DNA from: Prado023 sp963697345
GTDB taxonomy: Bacteria; Actinomycetota; Actinomycetes; S36-B12; CAIYMF01
Assembly (NCBI GenBank): GCA_963697345.1
Contig: CAVONS010000008.1
Coordinates: forward strand, 434,001-498,000
Length of the DNA stretch: 64,000 nt
Direction of reading: 5' to 3'
Below are positions 55,329 through 63,605 of this stretch, piece after piece. A program made the translations under genes and the position numbers. A model generated the notes under the pieces. The model saw only the letters and a list, made by a program, of their open reading frames with translations, had not been told where the DNA came from and made no database searches. Position 1 is the first letter of the stretch, and each line of letters opens with the position of its first letter.

Positions 55329-55341
55329 CCCCGTGTCGGGG
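55329..55341. terminator. Short hairpin CCCCG-TGT-CGGGG between echA-like gene and pgsA
   Basis: The 213-bp gap 55168-55380 contains no gene. This 5-bp stem overlaps a TAGGCT box (55342-55347 begins right after it), so it may act at the pgsA promoter rather than as a terminator. Confidence 0.3.
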
Positions 55342-55380
55342 TAGGCTTCGCCCAGTTGTCGAGGTGGAACGGGGCCAGCC

Positions 55381-55980
55381 ATGCGCGTGCGGGAGCCGCA
55401 GGTGTCCGACCGGGTCTGGACCGTGCCCAACCTGCTCAGCCTCGTCCGGCTCATCACCATCCCGATCTTCGCGTGGTTGGCGCTGGTCCCCGAGCAGGAT
55501 GCCCTGGCGGCCCTGGTGCTCGCCCTGGGATCCATCACGGACTACTTCGACGGGATGCTGGCCCGCAGGTGGGACCAGGTGACCCGACTGGGGCAGCTGC
55601 TGGATCCCATCGCCGACCGCCTGTCCACCGTGACCGTGCTCGTGGTCTTCCTTGTCCGGGGCATCGTGCCGCTGTGGTTCGTGGCGCTGCTGGTGATGCG
55701 CGACGTGGTCCTCACGGTGCAGATGGCCCGGTTGAAGGGCCGCGGCGTGACCGGCCTGCCGGTCAACTGGGTGGGCAAGGCCGCCACGTTCAACCTCATG
55801 CTGTCCTTCCCGTTGCTGCTGTGGGGCGCCAGCGCGTCAACCGGCCCCGAACTGCTGGTCAGGTCGGTCGGCTGGGCCTTCGCGGCGTGGGGGGCTGGGC
55901 TCTACCTCTACAGCGGATTGCTGTACCTGCGCCAGGCGCGCGACGTGATGGGGCGGATCCCCGCCGTGGTAGGGACCTGA
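55381..55980 (+). CDS. pgsA: CDP-alcohol phosphatidyltransferase (PgsA-like)
   Basis: A 199-aa integral membrane enzyme that joins CDP-diacylglycerol to an alcohol phosphate. The signature D-x2-DG-x2-AR-x8-G-x3-D-x3-D is present, running from DYFDGMLARR to GQLLDPIAD. About five helices. It matches the PgsA-type gene that starts the same conserved cluster in mycobacteria. Product (phosphatidylglycerol phosphate, cardiolipin or an inositol lipid) is not certain. The next gene begins 1 bp after its stop. Confidence 0.85.
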   Translation: MRVREPQVSDRVWTVPNLLSLVRLITIPIFAWLALVPEQDALAALVLALGSITDYFDGMLARRWDQVTRLGQLLDPIADRLSTVTVLVVFLVRGIVPLWFVALLVMRDVVLTVQMARLKGRGVTGLPVNWVGKAATFNLMLSFPLLLWGASASTGPELLVRSVGWAFAAWGAGLYLYSGLLYLRQARDVMGRIPAVVGT

Positions 55981-55981
55981 C

Positions 55982-58480
55982 GTGCGCGCCGTCGTGATGG
56001 CGGGCGGCGAGGGCACTCGGCTTCGTCCCTTGACGACGAACGTCCCCAAGCCGCTGCTCCCTGTCGTCGGCGAGCCGATCATGGGCCACCTGCTGCGCCT
56101 GCTGGGTCGGCACGGGATCAGTGAGGCTGTCGTCACGGTCCAGTACCTGGCAGGCAACATCCGCTCGTACTTCGGTGATGGCTCCGAATATGGGATCCAG
56201 CTCTCCTACGCCACGGAATCGGTCCCGCTGGGGACGGCCGGCAGCGTCAAGAACGCCGAGCGCGGGTTGAAGGACGAGCCGTTCCTGGTGGTGTCGGGTG
56301 ACGCCCTGACTGACATCGACCTGACCGACCTGCTGGAGTTCCACCGCCGTACCGGCGCCGTCGTGACTGTCGCCCTGGCCCGCAAGCCGAACGTGCTGGA
56401 GTTCGGCAACGTCACCACCGCCGACGATGGCCGCGTCGAGCGCCTCATCGAGAAGCCCACGTGGGGACAGGTCGTCTCGGACACGGTGAACACCGGCATC
56501 TACGTCATGCAACCCGAGGTCCTGGACCTCGTCGCTCGCGACGAGCGGGCGGACTGGTCTGTGGACATCCTGCCCAAGCTGCTGGCCTCGGGTCGCCCGG
56601 TCTACGGATACGTGACGGACGCCTACTGGGAGGATGTCGGCACGATCGAGAGCTACTTGGCCGTCCAGAGTGATGTGCTCACGGGTCGGGTTGAGGCGCA
56701 GATCACCGGCTTCGAGGTGGCTCCTGGGGTCTGGCTGGGGGAGGGCGCGGTGATCGACCCCACGGCCGAGGTTGCTTCCCCGTGCTTCATCGGGGCCCAC
56801 GCCCGTGTGGAGCGTGACTGCGTCGTGGGACCTGGAACGGTCCTGGGCGGCAACGTCGTCCTTCGGCGCGGCGCGCGCGTCGTCGGATCGCTGCTCGATG
56901 CCAGCGTGTACGTGGACAACGGGGTCGAGATCACCTCCGCCCTGATCGGTCGATCCTGTGAGATCCGCGCCCGGGCGCGTGTGGGCGCCCAGGCAGTGGT
57001 GGCCGACGAGTGCCTCCTGGGGGAGGAGGTGCGGGTCGAGCCCGGCGTGCACGTCTACCCGGACAAGCAGATCGAGCCGGGCGCGGTCGTCAGTGACAAC
57101 GTGATCTGGGAGGCCCGGGCGCACCGGTCCCTGTTCGGGGCCCGCGGTGTGAGCGGGATCGTCAACCTGGACATCACGCCGGAGATGGTCGTCCGCCTTG
57201 CCGCGGCGTATGCAGCGCTGCTGCCCAAGGGATCCACGGTGACCGTGGGCCGTGACCACTCCCGTGCCGCACGGGCCATGAACCGGGTGCTGGCCGGCTC
57301 GTTGACAGCAGCCGGGCTGAACGTGCGCGACCTGCGGATCACACCTCTTCCGATCGTGCGATCCGATGCGGCGCGAGCCGCGCAGGGTGGGGTGTACCTG
57401 CGTACCTCGCTGGGCGTGCCCGAGAGCCTCGACCTGCTCCTGCTCAACGGGACGGGTTCGGACCTCTCGGTCCCCGAGCAGCAGAAGCTCGAGCGGATCC
57501 TGGTCCGCCGTGAGTTCCGACGGGCCTTTCCTGGTGAGATCGGTGACATCCACTCACCACATCGATCCATCGACGAGTACGCGGTGCAGTTGGCCAGCTC
57601 GATCGACACGTCCGGGGTGCCAGAGGCAGATCTGAAGGTGGTCATCGACACGGGATCCGGGGCTGCCGCGCTGGTGCTGCCGCGCATCCTGTCCACGTTG
57701 GGGATCAGCGTCCTGACCGTGAACAATCGCCTCGACGAGGAGCATCCGACCTCAACCCAGGAGACCTACCACGCCGACATGGCCCGCCTCGCCGAGCTGG
57801 TCTCGATGTCGCGTTCGGATCTTGGGGTCCGGTTCGACCCCACCGGGGAACGGCTGTCGGTCGTTGATGAGACGGGCCGACACTTCGATCACGGCCGGGC
57901 GCTGCTCGTGATGCTCGACCTGGTCGCCGCCGAGCGGCGCACGGGAGTGGTCGCCGTGCCGGCGCACACCACCTGGGTCGCCAAGGAGGTGGCCAGCTTC
58001 CACGGCGTGGGTGTGGTCTGGACAGGTGTCACCGCAGCCGCGCTTGCTGCTGAGGCGCACGCCACCACGGGCCTGATCTTCGCCGGCGATGGCCGTGGTG
58101 GGTTCATCGTGCCCGAGGTGGGGCCCAACGTCGACGGCATCGCTGCGTTCGTGCGGCTGGTCGGGATGGTCGCGCGCACGAAGCTGACACTCTCGGCGAT
58201 CGGCGAGCGCATCCCCCCGTCGTACCTGGCCAGGGCAGCGGTGCCCACGCCCTGGGCACGACGTGGCGCCATGATGCGGACGTTGGTGGAGGCCGCAGGC
58301 GACCGCTTGGCCGGTACGAGCGATGGCGTTCGCATCCAGGAGGCGGATGGAAGCCGGGTCCTGGTTGTTCCGGACCAGACCGAGGCGCTGATCCGGATCT
58401 GGGTCGAGGCCTCCCACCAGGAGCGTGCCGACGACCTCATCGCGCAATGGTTCGCCCTGATCGAGGCCGCTGCGTCATGA
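55982..58480 (+). CDS. Mannose-1-phosphate guanylyltransferase-like protein with degenerate phosphomannomutase domain
   Basis: The 832-aa protein has three parts: a nucleotidyltransferase (about 1-235) with MAGGEGTRLRPLTTNVPKP and SGDALTDIDL, a left-handed beta-helix with hexapeptide repeats (about 250-375), and a phosphohexomutase-like domain (about 380-832). In the last, the phosphoserine loop TASHNP is replaced by RTSLGVPES and the metal loop DGDxDR by AGDGRGGF, so mutase activity is doubtful. Streptomycetes have proteins of this form and length. Likely role: GDP-mannose or a related NDP-sugar for cell-envelope glycans. It lies between pgsA and the DUF881 gene, overlapping the latter by 4 bp. 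Confidence 0.85.
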   Translation: MRAVVMAGGEGTRLRPLTTNVPKPLLPVVGEPIMGHLLRLLGRHGISEAVVTVQYLAGNIRSYFGDGSEYGIQLSYATESVPLGTAGSVKNAERGLKDEPFLVVSGDALTDIDLTDLLEFHRRTGAVVTVALARKPNVLEFGNVTTADDGRVERLIEKPTWGQVVSDTVNTGIYVMQPEVLDLVARDERADWSVDILPKLLASGRPVYGYVTDAYWEDVGTIESYLAVQSDVLTGRVEAQITGFEVAPGVWLGEGAVIDPTAEVASPCFIGAHARVERDCVVGPGTVLGGNVVLRRGARVVGSLLDASVYVDNGVEITSALIGRSCEIRARARVGAQAVVADECLLGEEVRVEPGVHVYPDKQIEPGAVVSDNVIWEARAHRSLFGARGVSGIVNLDITPEMVVRLAAAYAALLPKGSTVTVGRDHSRAARAMNRVLAGSLTAAGLNVRDLRITPLPIVRSDAARAAQGGVYLRTSLGVPESLDLLLLNGTGSDLSVPEQQKLERILVRREFRRAFPGEIGDIHSPHRSIDEYAVQLASSIDTSGVPEADLKVVIDTGSGAAALVLPRILSTLGISVLTVNNRLDEEHPTSTQETYHADMARLAELVSMSRSDLGVRFDPTGERLSVVDETGRHFDHGRALLVMLDLVAAERRTGVVAVPAHTTWVAKEVASFHGVGVVWTGVTAAALAAEAHATTGLIFAGDGRGGFIVPEVGPNVDGIAAFVRLVGMVARTKLTLSAIGERIPPSYLARAAVPTPWARRGAMMRTLVEAAGDRLAGTSDGVRIQEADGSRVLVVPDQTEALIRIWVEASHQERADDLIAQWFALIEAAAS

Positions 58481-59385
58481 GCTCGAGCCGCCCGCCGGCC
58501 GGGCACACGACGATCGCGCCCGAGTCTGAGCACGCGCCTCGGCGCGAGGCGGATCCGAGTGCTCGCAACCGGCTGAACCTCATCGAACAGGTCACCGAGG
58601 CCGCCGTGGCCAGTGACTACGCCACCGATGGTGTGGGCGGTGGGCAGGCTGGGAGGCACCGGCGGCAGCGGGTCCTGGTGGCCGCAGCGGCACTGGCCCT
58701 GGCCGGATTCGTCCTCGCCCTGGGCGTCTCAACCCGGATCATCAACAGCCCGGTGGTCAACACGCAGCGAGTGGAGCTGATCGAGCGGATAGCTGCCGCC
58801 GATGAGGGCCACGAGGGCCTCGCCGAGGAGATGGCGCAACTACGCCTTGACGTGGCCCAACTCCGGGAGACAACCCTGCTGGTCACCAGTGCGGGGCCCC
58901 AGCTCGCCGAGTCGATCGCCGAACTGGAGCTGGTCACCGGGTACGTCATGGTGGAGGGCCCCGGAGCAGTCGTGACCCTGACCGATGCCCCAGTCAATCC
59001 CGACGCGCAGGACCCGGAGCTTGAGCGAGTGCTCGATTCGGACATCCAGTTGACGGTGAACGGGCTGTGGGCCGCGGGAGCCGAGGCGATCGCCATCAAC
59101 GGCCAGAGGCTGACCGCCCAGACGGCCATCCGATCGGCCGGCAGCGCGATCCTTGTGAACTACCGGCCACTGAAGCCCCCGTATCGGGTGGAGGCCATCG
59201 GCCCACCGGATCTGGCCGACCGCTTCGGCCAGACCCCCGATGCCGCGGAGCTGCAGGGTGTGTCCGAGCAGTTCGGCATAGGCTTGGAGACCTCGCCGGT
59301 CGATCAGGTTCGCCTGCGCCCGGCGACAGCGCCCCTCCCCACGGAGGGGACGGTCGTGGGGCCAGAGGAGGGGGAGGCGCAATGA
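58477..59385 (+). CDS. DUF881 membrane-anchored protein (first copy)
   Basis: A 302-aa protein with a cytoplasmic Arg-rich N-terminus, one membrane helix (about 74-94), a coiled coil (about 108-140) and an extracellular DUF881 domain (GYVMVEGPGAVVTLTDAP, then LWAAGAEAIAINGQRL). Mycobacteria carry the same pair flanking sbp. Function unknown; cell-division or envelope links are suspected from context. ATGA overlaps with both neighbouring genes indicate an operon. Confidence 0.88.
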   Translation: MSSSRPPAGHTTIAPESEHAPRREADPSARNRLNLIEQVTEAAVASDYATDGVGGGQAGRHRRQRVLVAAAALALAGFVLALGVSTRIINSPVVNTQRVELIERIAAADEGHEGLAEEMAQLRLDVAQLRETTLLVTSAGPQLAESIAELELVTGYVMVEGPGAVVTLTDAPVNPDAQDPELERVLDSDIQLTVNGLWAAGAEAIAINGQRLTAQTAIRSAGSAILVNYRPLKPPYRVEAIGPPDLADRFGQTPDAAELQGVSEQFGIGLETSPVDQVRLRPATAPLPTEGTVVGPEEGEAQ

Positions 59386-59714
59386 TCGCGCTCATCGGGC
59401 TCGTCATCGGGATTGCGGCCGGGCTGATCCTGGAGCCCACGGTGCCGTTGTGGGCAGAGCCCTACCTGCCCATTGCCGTGATCGCCGCACTCGACGCCGT
59501 CGTGGGGGCCGTCCGGGCGCTCCTGGATGGCGTCTTCCGTGATCGCGTCTTCGTCATCTCGTTCCTGAGCAACGTCCTGGTGGCCTCGTTCATCGTGTGG
59601 ATCGGAGACCTCCTGGGTGTCGGCAGCCAGATGTCGACCGGCGTCGTGGTGGTGCTCACGATGCGCATCTTCGCCAATGCTGCAGCGATCCGCCGGCACA
59701 TCCTGAAGGCCTGA
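59382..59714 (+). CDS. sbp: Small basic membrane protein, DUF1290 (Sbp)
   Basis: A 110-aa protein with three helices (about 2-20, 28-48 and 58-76). The family core is IGIAAGLILEP, ALDAVVGAVRALLDGVF and FISNVL-like FLSNVLVASF. Known as Sbp in Bacillus, where it lies near division genes; function unclear. It sits between two DUF881 genes and overlaps the first by 4 bp, an arrangement conserved across actinobacteria. Confidence 0.88.
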   Translation: MIALIGLVIGIAAGLILEPTVPLWAEPYLPIAVIAALDAVVGAVRALLDGVFRDRVFVISFLSNVLVASFIVWIGDLLGVGSQMSTGVVVVLTMRIFANAAAIRRHILKA

Positions 59715-59716
59715 CG

Positions 59717-60532
59717 ATGGCCGAAGAAGACGCAGTCCACGCCGGATCGGCCGCGGGGGAGTCGCCTGCGACCCGGCCGATCGAGCCCTCCGTGCCGACG
59801 GTGGAGGACGAGCCCGGGGACTACCACACCAGTTCCCTGTGGCGATGGAGCGGCTTGTCCAGCCTCGTCGGCGGCCTGCTCTTCGCCGTCCTGGGCTGGA
59901 TGATCGTGGCGGGCGCCGTCGCGCAGTCCCAGGACGACGCCTTCGCCAACGCCAGACCCGACGAGCTCGTCCAGATCCTGGACAGCCTCGACGCTGAGAA
60001 TGACCAGCTCGAGGCGGAGAGGCGCCGGCTGGCCGGCGAGGTCGAGTCGTTGACCTCGGGCAGCCAGGCAGCGGCGATCGAGCAGGCTCGCAGCCGGGAG
60101 GAATCCCTGGAGGTCCTCGCCGGGACGACCCGTGTGCGGGGGCCCGGTATCAGGATGGTGATCCGCGACTCCGGGGCAGGAGTCCTGGCGGCCGACATCC
60201 TCGATGCCGTTCAGGAGCTGCGCGACGCCGGCGCGGAGTCGATCGAGGTGGCCGAACGGCGGGTGATCGTCGACACCTGGTTCGCCGACGCCCAGGAGTC
60301 CATCGGTCCCGGCATCCTGATCTCAGGCGAGCTGCGGTCCTCGCCCTACACCGTGCTGGCGATCGGCGATCCCGAGACGCTGGCGACGGCGATGGAGATC
60401 CCCGGCGGCGTGGCCGACACCCTGCGCACGGCCGGCGCGGAGATCACCATCGACCAGCGTGAGACCCTCACGATCGAGACCACGGTTCCCCTGACCACGC
60501 CCGAGTACGCTGAGCCTGTCGAGCCCGGCTGA
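59717..60532 (+). CDS. DUF881 membrane-anchored protein (second copy)
   Basis: A 271-aa protein with an acidic cytoplasmic lead (about 1-42), a helix (about 47-68), a coiled coil (about 83-125) and the DUF881 domain (GIRMVIRDSGAGVLAADILDAVQELRDAGAESIEV). It is similar in design but not close in sequence to the first copy. The ATG is 2 bp after sbp. gcvH follows 58 bp later. Confidence 0.88.
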   Translation: MAEEDAVHAGSAAGESPATRPIEPSVPTVEDEPGDYHTSSLWRWSGLSSLVGGLLFAVLGWMIVAGAVAQSQDDAFANARPDELVQILDSLDAENDQLEAERRRLAGEVESLTSGSQAAAIEQARSREESLEVLAGTTRVRGPGIRMVIRDSGAGVLAADILDAVQELRDAGAESIEVAERRVIVDTWFADAQESIGPGILISGELRSSPYTVLAIGDPETLATAMEIPGGVADTLRTAGAEITIDQRETLTIETTVPLTTPEYAEPVEPG

Positions 60533-60590
60533 CCGGTCCGGGCGGACCAGGACGTCATCAACCAGCGACGTGCACCCATATGGAGGAGCC

Positions 60591-60980
60591 ATGTACCCCG
60601 ACGACCTTCGCTACACGCAGGAGCATGAGTGGATCCGCCGCGTCGGACCCACGCTGATGCGCTTCGGCATCACCTCGTTCGCCACGGACGCACTCGGGGA
60701 CGTGGTCTACGTCGCGCTGCCCGCCGTGGGTGCCGCCGTGACCGCGGGCCAGCCATGCGGAGAGGTCGAATCGACCAAGTCGGTCAGCGATCTCTATGCG
60801 CCCGTCGACGGCCATGTCGCCGAGGTCAACACGGAACTGGAAGCGGCTCCTGAGCTGGTGAACTCCGAGCCCTACGGACAGGGCTGGATGGTCGATGTGA
60901 CCGTGCAATCCGCCGAGGCGGGTGACTCCCTGTGGTCCTCCCTGCTCACCGCGCAGCAGTACGCCGCAGGTCTGGGCTGA
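60591..60980 (+). CDS. gcvH: Glycine cleavage system H protein
   Basis: The 129-aa lipoyl carrier shuttles the aminomethyl group between the P, T and L proteins. The lipoylated lysine is Lys63 in VESTKSVSDL, with YTQEHEWIR at the N-terminus and PYGQGWMVDV near the end. The ATG at 60591 follows GGAGGA; an upstream ATG at 60570 is less well placed. gcvP is 2.6 kb downstream, separated by regulator genes, as in mycobacteria; T and L are not in the window. Confidence 0.95.
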   Translation: MYPDDLRYTQEHEWIRRVGPTLMRFGITSFATDALGDVVYVALPAVGAAVTAGQPCGEVESTKSVSDLYAPVDGHVAEVNTELEAAPELVNSEPYGQGWMVDVTVQSAEAGDSLWSSLLTAQQYAAGLG

Positions 60981-60987
60981 CAGGGGT

Positions 60988-61018
60988 TGACCCAGCCCAC
61001 CAGCAGTCGGATAGGTTG
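60988..61018 (+). promoter_or_regulatory. Promoter before the FHA gene (TTGACC, 19 bp, TAGGTT)
   Basis: -35 TTGACC at 60988-60993 and -10 TAGGTT at 61013-61018. The predicted start of transcription (about 61025) is just before the large palindrome at 61029-61053. Confidence 0.45.
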
Positions 61019-61028
61019 GCCCCCATCT

Positions 61029-61053
61029 GAACCTAGACCTCAGGTCGAGGTTC
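61029..61053. promoter_or_regulatory. 25-bp near-perfect palindrome before the FHA-ftsR genes
   Basis: Half-sites GAACCTAGACCT and AGGTCGAGGTTC match in 11 of 12 positions about a central C. It lies in the 5' leader of the zinc-ribbon FHA gene. The following ftsR gene encodes a MerR-type regulator, so autoregulation is plausible; an RNA hairpin is the alternative. Confidence 0.55.
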
Positions 61054-61089
61054 GCACCTGCCCCACCTTCAGCTGAGGACGGAGAACAC

Positions 61090-61587
61090 GTGGCGCGCTA
61101 CTGCCAGGGATGCGGCCAGGAGCTGTCGGACCTCGCCAGGTTCTGCAGCAACTGCGGGGCGCCACAGGTCGACAGCAGCCCAGAGGCCGCCGTGGAATCC
61201 ACCGGCCGGCTCGAGGTGCTTGCCTCGTCCACCGGACCCCTGAGCCCGGTCGGTACCGGGAGCATGGGCGCGGTGGCTGCTGGCACGGCGATGCTGATCG
61301 TGCGGCGCGGCCCCAGCGAGGGCACCTCGTTCCTGCTCGACGCCGATGAGATCAACGTCGGCCGATCGGATGACAGCGATGTCGTGCTCGATGACGTGAC
61401 GGTCTCCCGCCAGCACGCCGTGTTCCTCCGGGTGGACGCCGGCTGGCAGTTGCGGGACCTCAACAGCCTCAATGGCACCTATCTCAACCGGGATCGGATC
61501 GATGGCACCGCCACCCTGTCCGGCGGCGACGAGGTCCAGATCGGCAAGTACCGGTTCGTCTTCCTGGTGGGAGGTGGCCAGCCGTGA
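61090..61587 (+). CDS. Zinc-ribbon FHA-domain protein (GarA position)
   Basis: A 165-aa phosphothreonine-binding protein in the place of mycobacterial garA, which controls glutamate metabolism. The C-terminal FHA domain (about 66-162) has the conserved GRSDDSDVVLDD, VSRQHAVF and LNGTYLN. Instead of the N-terminal ETT phosphorylation motif of GarA it has a zinc ribbon (Cys5, Cys8, Cys19, Cys22) and a Ser/Thr/Gly linker. Whether it does GarA's job is therefore open. The GTG start follows GGACGGAG. Its stop overlaps ftsR by 4 bp. Confidence 0.88.
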   Translation: MARYCQGCGQELSDLARFCSNCGAPQVDSSPEAAVESTGRLEVLASSTGPLSPVGTGSMGAVAAGTAMLIVRRGPSEGTSFLLDADEINVGRSDDSDVVLDDVTVSRQHAVFLRVDAGWQLRDLNSLNGTYLNRDRIDGTATLSGGDEVQIGKYRFVFLVGGGQP

Positions 61588-62321
61588 GCACGGCAGCAGC
61601 ATCAGATGGACTGTTGAGCATCGGGGAGGTACTGGCGCTGCTGCGCTCGGACTTCCCGGACATCAGCATCTCCAAGATCCGCTACCTGGAGACCGAGAAG
61701 CTCGTTGAGCCTGCCCGCACGCCCTCCGGGTACCGGAAGTTCACCCGCGCTGACGCTGAGCGGCTGCGCTACGTGCTGCGCATGCAGCGTGACAACTACC
61801 TCCCACTCAAGGTGATCCGCGAACACCTCGACGCCATCGACCGCGGGCTGAAGCCTGCGCCCCTGACGGCTTCGGACGCCGCCCCGAGGGCGCTGGTGTC
61901 CACAGACGCCTACCCATCGCCGGAGGACCTCGGGACTTCGGGCCAGGACCTGCGCCTGTCGCGCAAGGAGCTGCTGGAGGAGTCGGGCATCACCAACGAG
62001 GTGCTGCGCGAGCTGGAGTCGTTCGGCCTGGTGACGCAGGCGGCGGGCACGTCGTACTACGACGCAACGGCCCTTCAGGTGGCCAGGATCGCCGCCGAGA
62101 TGGCCGAGTTCGGCTACGGGCCCCGGCACCTGCGTCCCTTCCGGCTCGCTGCGGACCGCGAGCTGGCGCTGGTCGAGCAGGTGGTCAAGCCCATGGCCCA
62201 CGGTCGGCATGAGGACAGCGTCGCCAAGGCCGAGGAGGCTGCGCGCGCGATTGCCACGCTGTCGATCCAGCTGCACCTGGCCCTGGTCAAGGCCGGCCTC
62301 CCCCGGACATTGGGGCGCTGA
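61584..62321 (+). CDS. ftsR: MerR-family regulator FtsR
   Basis: A 245-aa regulator with an N-terminal MerR winged helix (LSIGEVLALLRSDFPDISISKIRYLETEKL, then PSGYRKFTRADAERLRYVL) and a second helical domain. It matches the mycobacterial and corynebacterial regulator that controls ftsZ. The GTG start overlaps the FHA stop (GTGA). A candidate binding palindrome lies ahead of the pair at 61029-61053. Confidence 0.9.
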   Translation: MSTAAASDGLLSIGEVLALLRSDFPDISISKIRYLETEKLVEPARTPSGYRKFTRADAERLRYVLRMQRDNYLPLKVIREHLDAIDRGLKPAPLTASDAAPRALVSTDAYPSPEDLGTSGQDLRLSRKELLEESGITNEVLRELESFGLVTQAAGTSYYDATALQVARIAAEMAEFGYGPRHLRPFRLAADRELALVEQVVKPMAHGRHEDSVAKAEEAARAIATLSIQLHLALVKAGLPRTLGR

Positions 62322-62332
62322 GCGATGGTGGG

Positions 62333-62346
62333 CCCGGCGCGCCGGG
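62333..62346. promoter_or_regulatory. Perfect 14-bp palindrome CCCGGCGCGCCGGG before the DUF151 gene
   Basis: It lies between the ftsR stop and the TAGTCT -10 box, filling most of the -35 to -10 spacer. It could be an operator or the ftsR terminator stem. Confidence 0.4.
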
Positions 62347-62348
62347 TC

Positions 62349-62354
62349 TAGTCT
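62349..62354 (+). promoter_or_regulatory. TAGTCT -10 box, leaderless DUF151 gene
   Basis: TAGTCT is followed by 6 nt and the GTG at 62361. Confidence 0.55.
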
Positions 62355-62360
62355 GGCGAC

Positions 62361-62831
62361 GTGGATGGGTACCAGGCAGTCGAGGTCGTTGGGGTTCGGG
62401 TTGAGATGCCATCGAACGCCCCCATTGTGCTCGTGCGTCCGATCGAGGGCGGAGCGCTGCTTCCCATCTGGATCGGACCCAACGAGGCCGCCGCCATCGC
62501 GATGGCCCAGCAGGCAGTGGAGCCACCGCGCCCGCTGACCCATGACCTGTTCATCGCCACGCTGGCCCACGCAGGTTCACCCCTGCGCTCGGTGCGGATC
62601 GTCGGCCTCGAGGACGGCGTGTTCTACGCGGAGCTGGTGTTCGACTCCGGCACGGTCGATGCGCGGCCCTCGGATGCGATCGCGCTTGCTCTGCGTGCCT
62701 CAGCCCCGATCCTCGTTGCCGACGAGGTCATGGCCGAGGCCGGCGTGGCCCCCGAGCCCGATGCCTCCAGCGATGAGGTGGAGCAGTTCCGGGAGTTCCT
62801 GGACACGGTGACCCCGCAGGACTTCCAGTAG
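62361..62831 (+). CDS. Bifunctional nuclease family protein, DUF151
   Basis: A 156-aa protein of the DUF151 family, some members of which show nuclease activity. Core motifs are LPIWIGPNEAAAIAMA, RPLTHDLF and ARPSDAIALALRASAPI. An acidic tail (about 130-156) follows. The gene sits between ftsR and the second merR gene in mycobacteria too. Its GTG start fits a leaderless transcript. Physiological role unknown. Confidence 0.9.
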   Translation: MDGYQAVEVVGVRVEMPSNAPIVLVRPIEGGALLPIWIGPNEAAAIAMAQQAVEPPRPLTHDLFIATLAHAGSPLRSVRIVGLEDGVFYAELVFDSGTVDARPSDAIALALRASAPILVADEVMAEAGVAPEPDASSDEVEQFREFLDTVTPQDFQ

Positions 62832-62849
62832 TTGTGGTGCTCCATAACT

Positions 62850-62867
62850 AACCCTCAACTGTAGGTT
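62850..62867. promoter_or_regulatory. AACC-n10-GGTT imperfect palindrome before merR
   Basis: The outer AACC and GGTT, and TCAAC/GTTGA offset by two bases (62855-62869), give a dyad like that of MerR sites. It lies 35 bp ahead of the -35 box of the downstream promoter, in the 167-bp gap 62832-62998. Confidence 0.4.
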
Positions 62868-62901
62868 GATACTTTGCCCCGGCGTGTCGGGGTGACGTGC
62901 G

Positions 62902-62930
62902 TTGACTCGTCTGCCCCCGGGGCCTAGTTT
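62902..62930 (+). promoter_or_regulatory. Promoter of the second merR gene (TTGACT, 17 bp, TAGTTT)
   Basis: Well-matched -35 (62902-62907) and -10 (62925-62930) boxes with ideal spacing give a leader of about 62 nt before the ATG at 62999. Confidence 0.55.
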
Positions 62931-62998
62931 CGGGGAAGCGAATCCCGCCGGTGTAACTACGCCGACGCAAGATCTCGAGGCACCGGAGGCAGGGGCAC

Positions 62999-63559
62999 AT
63001 GTCAGCAGAGGGCACGGGACATCCGCACGAGGTGCAGAACGCCCTGTTCGACGTTCCGGAGACCACCATCCCGGAGGGCGCGGGGTTCCGCGGCCCGGTG
63101 GCGTGTGCCGCAGCCGAGATCACCTACCGGCAGCTCGACTACTGGGCGCGCACCGGTCTGGTCGAGCCCTCCGTGCGCCCGGCGACCGGTTCAGGGACTC
63201 AGCGCCTGTACAGCTTCCGCGACATCCTGGTGCTCAAGGTCGTCAAGCGATTGCTGGACACCGGTGTGTCACTGCAGAACATCCGCACTGCGGTCACCCA
63301 TCTGCGGGCGCGCGGCGTGGAGGACCTGGCCACACTGACCCTCATGAGTGACGGTGCCAGCGTCTACGAGTGCACCAGCGAGGACGAGGTCATCGACCTG
63401 GTGCGCGGCGGCCAGGGAGTCTTCGGCATCGCTGTGGGCAAGGTGTGGCGCGAGGTCGAGGGCACGCTGTCCAGCCTCCCTGCCGAGCGCACCGCGGGTA
63501 CGGCGACTCCCACAGATGATGAGCTCTCCCAGCGTCGACGCAAGCGCCAGACCGGCTGA
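62999..63559 (+). CDS. MerR-family regulator (second copy)
   Basis: A 186-aa regulator with the MerR helix EITYRQLDYWARTGLVEPS, then QRLYSFRDILVLKVVKRLLDTGVSLQNIRTAV. The C-terminal part (ASVYECTSEDEVIDLVRGGQGVFGIAVGKVWREV) is typical of the actinobacterial protein located before gcvP, including the one in mycobacteria. A disordered basic tail follows. It may bind the dyad at 62850-62867 and influence gcvP. Confidence 0.9.
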   Translation: MSAEGTGHPHEVQNALFDVPETTIPEGAGFRGPVACAAAEITYRQLDYWARTGLVEPSVRPATGSGTQRLYSFRDILVLKVVKRLLDTGVSLQNIRTAVTHLRARGVEDLATLTLMSDGASVYECTSEDEVIDLVRGGQGVFGIAVGKVWREVEGTLSSLPAERTAGTATPTDDELSQRRRKRQTG

Positions 63560-63605
63560 CCGACCGGCAAGCGGTGCGCCGCATGCCCATGTGGCTGCGT
63601 CCGAC

